6,594 bases of DNA from an uncultured Rubrobacteraceae bacterium (GTDB lineage: Bacteria; Actinomycetota; Rubrobacteria; Rubrobacterales; Rubrobacteraceae). Of this stretch, positions 1 through 5,049 are shown in pieces. Under the pieces are notes generated by a model. The model did not search any database, was not told where the DNA came from, and worked only from the letters and a program-made list of their open reading frames with translations. A program made the translations under genes and the position numbers. The stretch is from positions 1-6,594 of the forward strand of contig CADCUW010000215.1 of the NCBI GenBank assembly GCA_902805985.1. Reading direction: 5' to 3'. Every line of letters begins with the position of its first letter. Position 1 is the first letter of the stretch.

Positions 1-202
1 TCAGGTCCTGCACCGCGCGCATGCTCTTTACCTGCTTCACGGTCAGAGGGAAGAGCAGCCCTCTGACCACGACGGTCAGCATCGCGATGCTTAGCCACCA
101 CGGGGCGCCGACGGTCTGGTGGAAGAAAAGCAGGACGCTGCCGAGGATATTCACCACGGGGCTGAAGAGGTTCTGGAAAAAGTCCGCTATGCCGTTAATC
201 AT
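1..202 (-). CDS. yidC: Membrane protein insertase YidC/Oxa1 family, N-terminal part (cut by window edge)
   Basis: Translation from ATG at 202–200 on the minus strand gives 67 residues and runs off the left edge without a stop. A hydrophobic stretch covers about residues 13–29 and another 35–53. The second ends in the motif VVVRGLLFPLTVKQVKSMRA, typical of the first conserved transmembrane helix of YidC/Oxa1/SpoIIIJ insertases. R47 corresponds by position to the conserved arginine of the hydrophilic groove that receives substrate helices. The family inserts and folds membrane proteins, alone or with SecYEG. There is no long periplasmic N-terminal domain, so this is the short Gram-positive-type form. 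A GAGGA Shine-Dalgarno-like motif lies at 214–218, about 11 bases upstream. The gene starts 23 bases after the rnpA stop and is probably co-transcribed with rpmH and rnpA. Confidence 0.93.
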   Translation of the reverse strand, partial: MINGIADFFQNLFSPVVNILGSVLLFFHQTVGAPWWLSIAMLTVVVRGLLFPLTVKQVKSMRAVQDL

Positions 203-225
203 GCTTTACAGGTTCCTCGCATGTC

Positions 226-570
226 CTAGCTGCCTACAGCGCCGAGTTTGCGAAGTGCGCGGTCGAACTCCTCGCGCAGCTCCTCAAAAGCCGCGTCACG
301 GGCGGCCGGGCGGGCAGAGATGACCAGATCCAGACTCCCTCCAGTCTCACCGGCGACCGCGGCGAAGATCTCACGCATCTTGCGTCTCACGGTGTTCCGC
401 ACCACCGCGTTGCCTACCTTTTTGGACACCGAGAGACCCAGCCGTAAGGTCTCGAGTTCGTTCGGAAACGCGTGGACGGAGAACAGCCGGCCCCTGTAAG
501 CGGTCCCCTGTTTGTAGACCCTCTCGAACTCCGAGGAGTCCGTCAGGCGCATACGCTTACTTCGGGGCAC
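226..570 (-). CDS. rnpA: Ribonuclease P protein component
   Basis: This 114-residue basic protein carries the RnpA signature KKVGNAVVRNTVRRKMRE at residues 50–67, preceded by the N-terminal pattern RLTDSSEFERVYKQG (8–22). The family binds the RNase P RNA and helps it capture the 5' leader of precursor tRNAs. The usual RNR at the start of the signature reads RNT here (T60), a small deviation. The start is GTG at 570–568, 3 bases after the rpmH TGA and in the same reading frame as rpmH. No strong Shine-Dalgarno is visible, so translation is probably coupled to rpmH. An alternative ATG at residue 7 (552–550) would remove only six residues ahead of the conserved part. No yidD lies between rnpA and yidC, where many genomes have one. 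Confidence 0.94.
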   Translation of the reverse strand: MPRSKRMRLTDSSEFERVYKQGTAYRGRLFSVHAFPNELETLRLGLSVSKKVGNAVVRNTVRRKMREIFAAVAGETGGSLDLVISARPAARDAAFEELREEFDRALRKLGAVGS

Positions 571-573
571 CCG

Positions 574-708
574 TCAGACTGCCAAGCTCTTCCGACCCCG
601 CCGGCGACGGGCCGCTATTACCCTGCGCCCCCCGACGGTGCTCATACGCTTGCGGAAGCCATGGGTCTTGGCTCTCTTACGTCGGTTCGGCTGATAAGTG
701 CGCTTCAT
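574..708 (-). CDS. rpmH: 50S ribosomal protein L34
   Basis: Reading the minus strand from ATG at 708–706 gives 44 residues starting [20 protein letters not shown] and ending GRKSLAV before TGA at 576–574. It is extremely arginine/lysine-rich. The length and the MKRTYQPN…HGFR.RM.T..GR.V…RR.KGR-type pattern are diagnostic of L34, a small protein of the large ribosomal subunit. A GAGGAG Shine-Dalgarno lies at 713–718, 4 bases before the start. It is the first gene of the rpmH–rnpA–yidC operon, which diverges from the dnaA operon as in many bacteria. The conserved divergence itself supports the assignment of the neighbouring origin region. Confidence 0.98.
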   Translation of the reverse strand: MKRTYQPNRRKRAKTHGFRKRMSTVGGRRVIAARRRRGRKSLAV

Positions 709-954
709 AAGGCTCCTCTACAAGTGTTCCAGAATGTACGAGTGATCCAGACCAGTATATCCGAAGCCCCAACGGCCATCCAGCCAGAGACCACAACCGT
801 CCGATGTGCCTCCCACCAGCCTCGGAGCCCAAATATCAAAGAAAAGTACTGCAAACCAGCATCTAACTCTCCGTTTGACCTCGACGCTACATGCCTCCAT
901 TCCTGCGAAAACACCCGCGCCCGTCTCTTCTATCCGGCGTTGCTCGTCTCTTTT

Positions 955-994
955 CACAGGTTTATCCACAGCCTGTGGATAAACCTGTGGATAA
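955..994. promoter_or_regulatory. Upstream DnaA-box cluster with a perfect palindrome
   Basis: Three perfect DnaA boxes (TTATCCACA or its complement) lie at 962–970 (plus), 974–982 (minus) and 986–994 (minus). The first two face each other inside a perfect inverted repeat with arms 955–971 and 973–989 (17 bases each) around one central base. The third is 12 bases from the second, in head-to-tail order. DnaA-box clusters on the rpmH side of dnaA are known in other bacteria, for example as the upstream half of the bipartite B. subtilis origin and as sites of dnaA autoregulation. The position upstream of the dnaA operon supports either role. The palindrome is not followed by a T-run, so it does not look like a terminator. 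Confidence 0.9.
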
Positions 995-1005
995 ACTTCT
1001 AAATT
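976..1005 (+). promoter_or_regulatory. Candidate promoter of the ATPase–dnaA operon
   Basis: TGGATA (976–981) matches the sigma-A -35 consensus at 4 of 6 positions. TAAATT (1000–1005) matches the -10 consensus at 4 of 6, with an 18-base spacer. The elements overlap two of the DnaA boxes, so DnaA binding could block RNA polymerase. This is only a candidate: the match is modest and no transcription data can be read from sequence. Confidence 0.3.
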
Positions 1006-1078
1006 GCCTGCAAAAGTAGGTTTCCAGCCCGTGCACTATAGCGTTGGATGGAGGGGTAGGTTACATTCCGTTGCGGGG

Positions 1079-1870
1079 ATGATGCACGCACAGCGGACAC
1101 GGATGGAACCGGATCGGGCGGAGATAAACGCCCGGGTCGTCGTGTACCCGCCGGGGGTGGATCCCGAGATCACGGAGATCGCGGCGGCCGATGCCCGTTC
1201 CGCGACGGCCAAATTCACGAGATCAGTGATGGGCAAGGTCCGGGAGCTCGGTGGGGAGGTCCCAGAGGAGGCGGTCAGGGAAGTGGTGGAGAACCTCATA
1301 CACGCTGAGTACAAGGGCGTGGTCGTCTCGGTGCTAGACGGTGGAAATGTCGTGCGGGTCGCCGACAGAGGACCGGGCATCCACAACAAAGAGCGGGCTG
1401 TGGAATTCGGCTTCAGCGGGGCCTCGCAGGCCGTGCTGGAGGAGATCAGGGGCGTCGGCGCCGGCCTCGGTATGGCCCGGTCCGCCGCGGAGAAGGCCGG
1501 GGGCTCCCTGACCGTCGAGGACAACATCGGCGGTGGTACGGTGGCGACGATCTCGATCGGCGACGCGCCTCGGGCCGCGCCTGTGGAGACCGCGGTGGCG
1601 CGGCCCGAGGCGCGCAAGTATCCGGACGGCGTTCCGCGCATGAACATCTCGGAGCGGCAGCAGAAGGTGCTCATAACCGTTCTCGAGTGCGGCGAGGTCG
1701 GCCCCTCGACCGTCGCGGAGCGGTTGGAGATCAGCGTCAGCACCGCGTACCGGGACCTCTCCGTGCTCGAGGAGCACGGGCTGGTCCAGGCGCACGAGTC
1801 GGGCAAGCGGCTCATCTCTCCCCTCGGCAAGGACGTGGTAGAGGCGATCGTCAGCGCCTGGGTAAAGTAG
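1079..1870 (+). CDS. GHKL (Bergerat-fold) ATPase domain fused to a C-terminal winged helix-turn-helix; putative ATP-responsive regulator
   Basis: From ATG 1079 the protein has 263 residues. About 60–160 is a GHKL ATPase fold. The N-box is EVVENLIHA (E68, N72), the G1 box is ADRGPGI (D96, G98, G100), the G2 glycines are GVGAGLG (125–131), and the strand GGGTVATISI (151–160) closes it. This resembles anti-sigma kinase or histidine-kinase catalytic domains, but no phosphoacceptor, sensor or membrane segment is present. After a linker (about 165–187) comes a winged HTH (188–263). Its recognition-helix region VSTAYRDLSVLEEHGLV is followed by a wing and SPLGKDVVEAI, reminiscent of DeoR/MarR-type regulators. 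It ends one codon before dnaA in the same frame, so the two are probably one operon. The start is uncertain: TTG 1004 would add 25 residues of unlikely sequence, and ATG 1082 or 1103 are also possible. No partner or target can be read from the sequence; a role in dnaA or origin control is inference. Confidence 0.85.
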   Translation: MMHAQRTRMEPDRAEINARVVVYPPGVDPEITEIAAADARSATAKFTRSVMGKVRELGGEVPEEAVREVVENLIHAEYKGVVVSVLDGGNVVRVADRGPGIHNKERAVEFGFSGASQAVLEEIRGVGAGLGMARSAAEKAGGSLTVEDNIGGGTVATISIGDAPRAAPVETAVARPEARKYPDGVPRMNISERQQKVLITVLECGEVGPSTVAERLEISVSTAYRDLSVLEEHGLVQAHESGKRLISPLGKDVVEAIVSAWVK

Positions 1871-1873
1871 GCC

Positions 1874-3211
1874 ATGGCGGGCCGCGTAGATCAGATATGG
1901 GCCGAGGTATTGGACCGGGCGTCCGAGCAGATAGACGTCTCTTCCTTGCGGGTCTGGTTCGAGGGCATACGCCCGGTAGACGTCAGGGACGACCGCTTGG
2001 AGATCTCGGTGCCAAATACCTTCGCTAAGGAGTACATCGAGAGCCGCTTCCGGCCGCTTCTCGAAGAGGTGCTCGACTCGGTGATGGGCCGCGACAGCTC
2101 GCTGGTGGTCAGCGTAGGCAGTCCGGTCGGGTCCGGCAACGGGGCCGCGGACGCGGCGGAGTCGGTACTCAACGCGAGGGGACCCCGGTCCTTCAAGGTC
2201 AAATACACCTTCGACACGTTCGTCATCGGGGCCGGCAACAGGTTCGCCCACGCCGCGACCCTGGCCGTGGCCGAAACGCCGGGGGTCGTCTACAACCCGC
2301 TCTTCATCTACGGGGGCGTGGGGCTCGGCAAGACGCACCTACTGAGGGCCGTGGGGCATTACGTCGAGGACCAGGACCCGAGCATGAGGATCCGGTACGT
2401 CACCTGCGAGCAGTTCACCAACGACTTCATCAACTCGATGAGGGACAACTCGCCCCTGGAGTTCCAGAAGCGCTACCGGGAACAGGACGTGCTGCTCGTG
2501 GACGACATCCAGTTTCTGGAGAACAAGGTCGAGACCCAGGAGGCGTTCTTCCACACCTTCAACTCGCTCTACGAGGAGAACAAGCAGATCGTCATAGCCT
2601 CCGACCGGCATCCGAAGTACATACAGACCCTCGAGAACCGGCTCGTCAGCCGCTTCGAGTGGGGCCTCGTCACCGACATCCAGCCGCCGGACCTCGAGAC
2701 CAGGATCGCGATCCTCCGCAAGAAGGCGATCATGGACCACCTGGAGGTTGACGACGAAGTCCTCACGTTCATAGCCTCCAAGGTCTCGACGAACATCCGC
2801 GAGCTGGAAGGCGCCCTCGTCCGCATCCTCGCCTACGCCTCTCTCTACGAACGACGGGTCAGCGTCGCGCTCGCAGAAGAGGTCCTCAAGGACATCCTGC
2901 CGGACCAGGCCTACCGGGAGATACCGATAGAGCTGATCCAGCACGAGGTGTGCCGGTACTTCGGCGTCTCCAAGGCCGACCTTGTCGGACAGAGCCGCAC
3001 CAAGGGCTTCGCCTACCCGCGACAGGTCGCCATGTACCTCTCCCGCGAGCTCACCGACGAATCGCTGCCCAAGATCGGCAAGGCCTTCGGCGGCCGGGAC
3101 CACTCGACCGTCATGCACGCCACGGCCAAGATCTCCAAACTCATAAACAGCGACCGGGACGCTTTCAACCAGATCCACGAGCTCACCACCCACGTAAAGA
3201 GCAAGCGCTGA
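1874..3211 (+). CDS. dnaA: Chromosomal replication initiator protein DnaA
   Basis: A 445-residue complete DnaA. Domain I is about residues 1–80 and contains [10 protein letters not shown] and [14 protein letters not shown]. Domain II is a short linker, about 82–104. Domain III is the AAA+ ATPase: Walker [10 protein letters not shown] (147–155), Walker [10 protein letters not shown] (206–214), sensor I IASD (241–244), [10 protein letters not shown] with the arginine-finger region (256–265), and sensor [11 protein letters not shown] (307–315). Domain IV is the double-strand DNA-binding domain, with [20 protein letters not shown] (374–393) and GGRDHST (406–412), the signature that reads TTATCCACA boxes. 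All key residues are present. The start ATG is one codon after the stop of the ATPase–wHTH gene and lacks a strong Shine-Dalgarno, suggesting coupled translation. DnaA boxes lie both upstream of the operon and directly downstream of the gene, consistent with autoregulation. Confidence 0.99.
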   Translation: MAGRVDQIWAEVLDRASEQIDVSSLRVWFEGIRPVDVRDDRLEISVPNTFAKEYIESRFRPLLEEVLDSVMGRDSSLVVSVGSPVGSGNGAADAAESVLNARGPRSFKVKYTFDTFVIGAGNRFAHAATLAVAETPGVVYNPLFIYGGVGLGKTHLLRAVGHYVEDQDPSMRIRYVTCEQFTNDFINSMRDNSPLEFQKRYREQDVLLVDDIQFLENKVETQEAFFHTFNSLYEENKQIVIASDRHPKYIQTLENRLVSRFEWGLVTDIQPPDLETRIAILRKKAIMDHLEVDDEVLTFIASKVSTNIRELEGALVRILAYASLYERRVSVALAEEVLKDILPDQAYREIPIELIQHEVCRYFGVSKADLVGQSRTKGFAYPRQVAMYLSRELTDESLPKIGKAFGGRDHSTVMHATAKISKLINSDRDAFNQIHELTTHVKSKR

Positions 3212-3244
3212 ACCCCTCCCCCCAGGGCAGCAACTTTGTAACAA

Positions 3245-3385
3245 ATATCCACCCCTTCGGCGGCCTTTTGTCCACACCCTATCCACAGGTTCAAGGTTTT
3301 CCTGTGGATAACCCACCCCAGACTGTCCACAGATCCCACGACTTATCCACAGGTTCTGTGGATAACCCGCGCTTTCTGTGGACAA
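3245..3385. promoter_or_regulatory. Left DnaA-box group of oriC
   Basis: Perfect boxes lie at 3303–3311 (minus), 3343–3351 (plus) and 3357–3365 (minus). One-mismatch boxes are TTGTCCACA 3268–3276, CTATCCACA 3279–3287 and TGTGGACAA 3377–3385. Weaker candidates with two mismatches are at 3245–3253 and 3323–3331. Orientations are mixed. The pair at 3343/3357 faces inward with a 5-base spacer. Such dispersed, partly degenerate boxes are typical of the lower-affinity side of an origin. Confidence 0.9.
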
Positions 3386-3428
3386 GTACCGCTTTCAGTG
3401 AGGCTTTTAAGAATACCAGTCGTATTTG

Positions 3429-3451
3429 CCTGTGGATAAGTCTGTGGATAA
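3429..3451 (+). repeat. 23-bp direct repeat, copy 1 (two DnaA boxes)
   Basis: Identical to 3463–3485. Each copy is CCTGTGGATAAGTC followed by a second TGTGGATAA. The copies start 34 bases apart and differ in the flanking bases on both sides. The identity includes the 3-base gap between boxes, so it looks like a duplicated two-box module rather than box conservation alone. Confidence 0.9.
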
Positions 3452-3462
3452 GAGGGGTAAAA

Positions 3463-3485
3463 CCTGTGGATAAGTCTGTGGATAA
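3463..3485 (+). repeat. 23-bp direct repeat, copy 2 (two DnaA boxes)
   Basis: Second exact copy of the two-box module at 3429–3451. It is followed by one more box (3489–3497) at the same 12-base step, extending the regular array to three. Confidence 0.9.
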
Positions 3486-3522
3486 AAATGTGGATAACTC
3501 TGGACTGTGGATAACTCGGCAC

Positions 3523-3575
3523 TTATCCACAATTTGTCCACAAGAAAACGGGAGTTATCCACAATTTCTTCCACA
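3523..3575 (+). promoter_or_regulatory. Right DnaA-box group, plus orientation
   Basis: Perfect boxes at 3523–3531 and 3555–3563 and a one-mismatch TTGTCCACA at 3534–3542 all point toward dnaN. A two-mismatch TCTTCCACA at 3567–3575 continues the series. The switch from minus to plus orientation occurs between 3514 and 3523. The following 45 bases (3576–3620) are comparatively GC-rich with no box. Confidence 0.88.
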
Positions 3576-3620
3576 GTCGGGACGGGTCGTACGCCGCTTA
3601 GATAAGACGGATCTTCGGGG

Positions 3621-3637
3621 TTATCCACATATCCACA
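3621..3637 (+). promoter_or_regulatory. DnaA-box pair next to the unwinding element
   Basis: TTATCCACA (3621–3629) overlaps by one base the one-mismatch ATATCCACA (3629–3637). This places two boxes end to end and immediately before GGCC and the trinucleotide repeats. In the described basal unwinding module, boxes in this place and orientation load the DnaA filament onto single-stranded trios. The match to that arrangement is direct. Confidence 0.9.
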
Positions 3638-3692
3638 GGCCTTATTATTATTATTAATCTAATAGATATATGTTCTAGTAGTAATAATAAGG
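3638..3692. other. DNA unwinding element with DnaA-trio repeats
   Basis: After the box pair and GGCC come five tandem 5'-TTA-3' units (3642–3656), which read as 3'-AAT-5' on the other strand, the DnaA-trio pattern. The stretch 3641–3690 is almost entirely A/T in an otherwise GC-rich region. A second set of five units, TAGTAGTAATAATAA (3676–3690), reads TTATTATTACTACTA on the minus strand and also fits the [C/T]TA trio consensus, pointing the opposite way. The outer edges form a perfect 11-base inverted repeat (3640–3650 with 3682–3692). Strand opening here during initiation is inferred from sequence and position. Confidence 0.9.
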
Positions 3693-3695
3693 GGA

Positions 3696-3705
3696 GAAGG
3701 GAGGA
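3696..3705 (+). promoter_or_regulatory. dnaN ribosome binding site
   Basis: GAAGGGAGGA contains a strong GGGAGG Shine-Dalgarno ending about 5 bases before ATG 3709. It sits directly beside the unwinding element and settles the dnaN start. Confidence 0.85.
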
Positions 3706-3708
3706 CGA

Positions 3709-4854
3709 ATGAGGGCCGTTTGTAGCACTGATGTCTTTGGCAGAAAGCTCGCTCTGGTGTCACGTGGGGTCTCGGCGAGGTCGACCATACAGTTGCTTGG
3801 TGGGATCCTTCTCGAGGCCGAGGAGGGGGCGCTCCGGTTGAGCGCGACGGACATGGAGATCTCGATCCAGACCACCTCGCAGGCGGAGGTCGAAGGTGAG
3901 GGGCGGGTCGTGATCCCGGCGCGCATCTTCAACGACATCGTCAGGTCGCTGCCGGCGGGGAACTTCACGCTGGAGTACGACGGGTCCGAGGGGACGGTTC
4001 GGCTGGCCGCCGGGGAGAACGAGTACACCATCAGGACCTACGCCGCCGACGACTACCCGAAGCTGCCGGAGTTCGAGGCCGAGGGGTCTTTCCGGATGCC
4101 GGGCGCTTCGCTGGTGGAGACCGTGGAGAAGGTATCCAGGTCCTATTCCAGGGACGAGACCAGGCCGGTGCTCACCGGGATCCTGATCTCCTTCGAGGAC
4201 GCAAGGGTCCGGATGGTCACGACCGACTCCTACCGCTTGAGCATCAAGGAGACGGAGCTGGCAACGACTCCCTTCGAGGATTCGAGGGAGGCGATCATAC
4301 CGGCGAGGGCCATGACGGAGGTCTCCAGGATCTTCTCCGGCTCCAATGAGGACGACGTCGAGGTCTCCCTCTCGGAGAACCAGGCGCTGTTCAGGATCGG
4401 GGACGTGGTCTTCGGCACCCGGCTCATCGACGGCAACTTTCCCGAGTACCGGAGGTTGCTGCCGACCGGCTTCGAGCGGGAGATCTCGGTCTCGCGGGAG
4501 GACCTCATGGGGACGCTCCGCCGGGTCAACCTCTTCGCCCAGCGCCAAACGCCACCGGTGCCGGTGAGCCTCTCGTTCACCGAGGGCTCCGTCGAGGTGA
4601 TCGTCAAGAACGGGGACGTGGGGGAGGCCCACGAGAAGCTGCCCGCCAACAGCGAGGACGACTTCCTCATCTCCTTCAACCCTGGGTATCTGCTCGACGG
4701 CGTCTCCGCCATCGACACCGACAAGGTCAAGTTCAAACTGAACGAGGCGCTCAAGCCCGGGCTAATCGTGCCGGGCGAGAACGGCGATGAGAACGGGGAC
4801 GAGCCGGATTTCCTGTACCTGATCATGCCGATGCGCGACCCTTCGCAGAGCTAG
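3709..4854 (+). CDS. dnaN: DNA polymerase III beta subunit (sliding clamp)
   Basis: This 381-residue protein forms the ring-shaped clamp that tethers DNA polymerase III to DNA and recruits repair proteins. The three repeated clamp domains fit about residues 1–125, 127–245 and 250–376. Family hallmarks are LSATDMEISIQ (44–54), DDYPKLP (114–120), RPVLTGILI (152–160), TTDSYRLSI (171–179), DGNFPEYRRLLP (241–252), FNPGYLLDGVSAI (323–335) and the C-terminal YLIMPMR (370–376). The start ATG 3709 has a strong Shine-Dalgarno. Two features are odd: an acidic loop with a tandem ENGD repeat (357–364) just before the last strand, and a five-residue tail DPSQS after the usual end. The TAG stop is followed at once, in frame, by the TTG start of the S4-domain gene. 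Confidence 0.98.
   Translation: MRAVCSTDVFGRKLALVSRGVSARSTIQLLGGILLEAEEGALRLSATDMEISIQTTSQAEVEGEGRVVIPARIFNDIVRSLPAGNFTLEYDGSEGTVRLAAGENEYTIRTYAADDYPKLPEFEAEGSFRMPGASLVETVEKVSRSYSRDETRPVLTGILISFEDARVRMVTTDSYRLSIKETELATTPFEDSREAIIPARAMTEVSRIFSGSNEDDVEVSLSENQALFRIGDVVFGTRLIDGNFPEYRRLLPTGFEREISVSREDLMGTLRRVNLFAQRQTPPVPVSLSFTEGSVEVIVKNGDVGEAHEKLPANSEDDFLISFNPGYLLDGVSAIDTDKVKFKLNEALKPGLIVPGENGDENGDEPDFLYLIMPMRDPSQS
4777..4800 (+). repeat. Two-unit 12-bp tandem repeat inside dnaN
   Basis: GAGAACGGCGAT and GAGAACGGGGAC encode ENGD twice (residues 357–364). They differ at two bases. The insert lies in a surface loop before the last beta strand, so it is likely tolerated rather than functional. Confidence 0.8.
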
Positions 4855-5049
4855 TTGGAAGACGAACCCGTCATAACGCTCGGGCAGGCGCTGAAGGCCT
4901 CTGACGTCGTGGGGAGCGGGGGGGAGGCCAAGGTCCTGATCCAAGCCGGCGAGGTGCTCGTCAACGGCGAGGTGGAGACCCGCCGCGGCCGGAAGCTCGT
5001 CCCCGGCGACGTGGTCGAGGTGGGTGACGAACGCCTGGAGGTCGGTTGA
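4855..5049 (+). CDS. yaaA: Small S4-domain RNA-binding protein (YaaA/RlbA type)
   Basis: A 64-residue protein that is essentially one S4 RNA-binding domain (about 7–60). The visible pattern is ITLGQALKASDVVGSGGEAK, then GEVLVNGEVETRRGRKLVPGDVV. The GG.AK, V.VNG and RRGRKL..GD residues define the family. The start TTG 4855 follows the dnaN TAG without a gap and in the same frame. There is no clear Shine-Dalgarno, so reinitiation by ribosomes finishing dnaN is likely. It overlaps recF by four bases (TTGA). A gene of this family occupies the same place between dnaN and recF in B. subtilis and many Firmicutes. A role in ribosome or RNA metabolism is inferred from the domain. The symbol is given by family and position. 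Confidence 0.9.
   Translation: MEDEPVITLGQALKASDVVGSGGEAKVLIQAGEVLVNGEVETRRGRKLVPGDVVEVGDERLEVG

Larger units (their letters stand above)
709..1078. promoter_or_regulatory. Divergent intergenic control region between the rpmH operon and the ATPase–dnaA operon
   Basis: About 370 bases without a gene that I can support. The section 720–1010 is noticeably less GC-rich than the flanking genes. It must hold promoters for both directions and contains the upstream DnaA-box cluster (962–994). On the minus strand a possible -10, TATACT, lies at 754–759, but its -35 at the proper distance is poor. On the plus strand, TGGATA (976–981) and TAAATT (1000–1005), 18 bases apart, form a 4/6 + 4/6 promoter candidate overlapping the DnaA boxes. 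An isolated TATAGC lies at 1037–1042 without a good -35. Open frames on the minus strand here (705–914, 718–969) encode nothing recognisable. Confidence 0.7.
3429..3514 (-). promoter_or_regulatory. Central head-to-tail DnaA-box array
   Basis: Six perfect boxes in the same (minus) orientation start at 3431, 3443, 3465, 3477, 3489 and 3506. Start-to-start distances are 12, 22, 12, 12 and 17 bases. The 12-base steps leave 3-base gaps and put neighbouring boxes slightly more than one helical turn apart, which suits side-by-side assembly of DnaA. This is the densest part of the origin and is probably its nucleation core, an inference from density and box quality. Confidence 0.92.
3212..3708. other. 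oriC: Chromosomal origin of replication (oriC)
   Basis: The 497 bases between dnaA and dnaN hold no gene. Perfect TTATCCACA boxes start at 3303(-), 3343(+), 3357(-), 3431(-), 3443(-), 3465(-), 3477(-), 3489(-), 3506(-), 3523(+), 3555(+) and 3621(+), 12 in all. One-mismatch boxes start at 3268(+), 3279(+), 3377(-), 3534(+) and 3629(+). Two-mismatch candidates start at 3245, 3323 and 3567. The last box pair abuts a GGCC and then an AT-rich element with trinucleotide repeats (3642–3690). Box array, GC spacer, DnaA-trios and AT-rich stretch is the basal unwinding arrangement described for B. subtilis and other bacteria. Position between dnaA and dnaN fits Gram-positive and actinobacterial origins. 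A 45-base gap without boxes (3386–3430) separates the left group from the central array. Confidence 0.97.

Noticed and set aside
754..759. TATACT as the -10 of an rpmH promoter
   Set aside because: The hexamer is good but the sequence 17 bases upstream (TGGATG on the minus strand) matches the -35 poorly; kept only as a weak possibility.
705..969. Minus-strand open frames upstream of rpmH
   Set aside because: No recognisable motif; one begins inside the DnaA-box cluster, and they overlap the rpmH leader and its Shine-Dalgarno. Most likely non-coding leader.
472..1002. Long plus-strand open frame over rpmH and the intergenic region
   Set aside because: It runs antisense through rnpA and the whole of rpmH, has no family resemblance, and its tail is translated DnaA boxes.
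1004..1078. TTG 1004 as start of the ATPase–wHTH gene
   Set aside because: The extra 25 residues look like translated control sequence, lack a Shine-Dalgarno, and begin within the candidate -10 region; ATG 1079 is preferred.
1334..2338. Long minus-strand open frames opposite the ATPase gene, dnaA and dnaN
   Set aside because: Shadow frames caused by high GC at third codon positions; the plus-strand proteins are complete and fully recognisable.
3590..3612. CTTA–GA–TAAG inverted repeat between box groups as a distinct site
   Set aside because: Four-base arms are expected by chance and no known motif fits.
3245..3637. Repeated sequence as a CRISPR array
   Set aside because: The repeated unit is the 9-base DnaA box in both orientations with irregular short spacing, in the standard oriC position.
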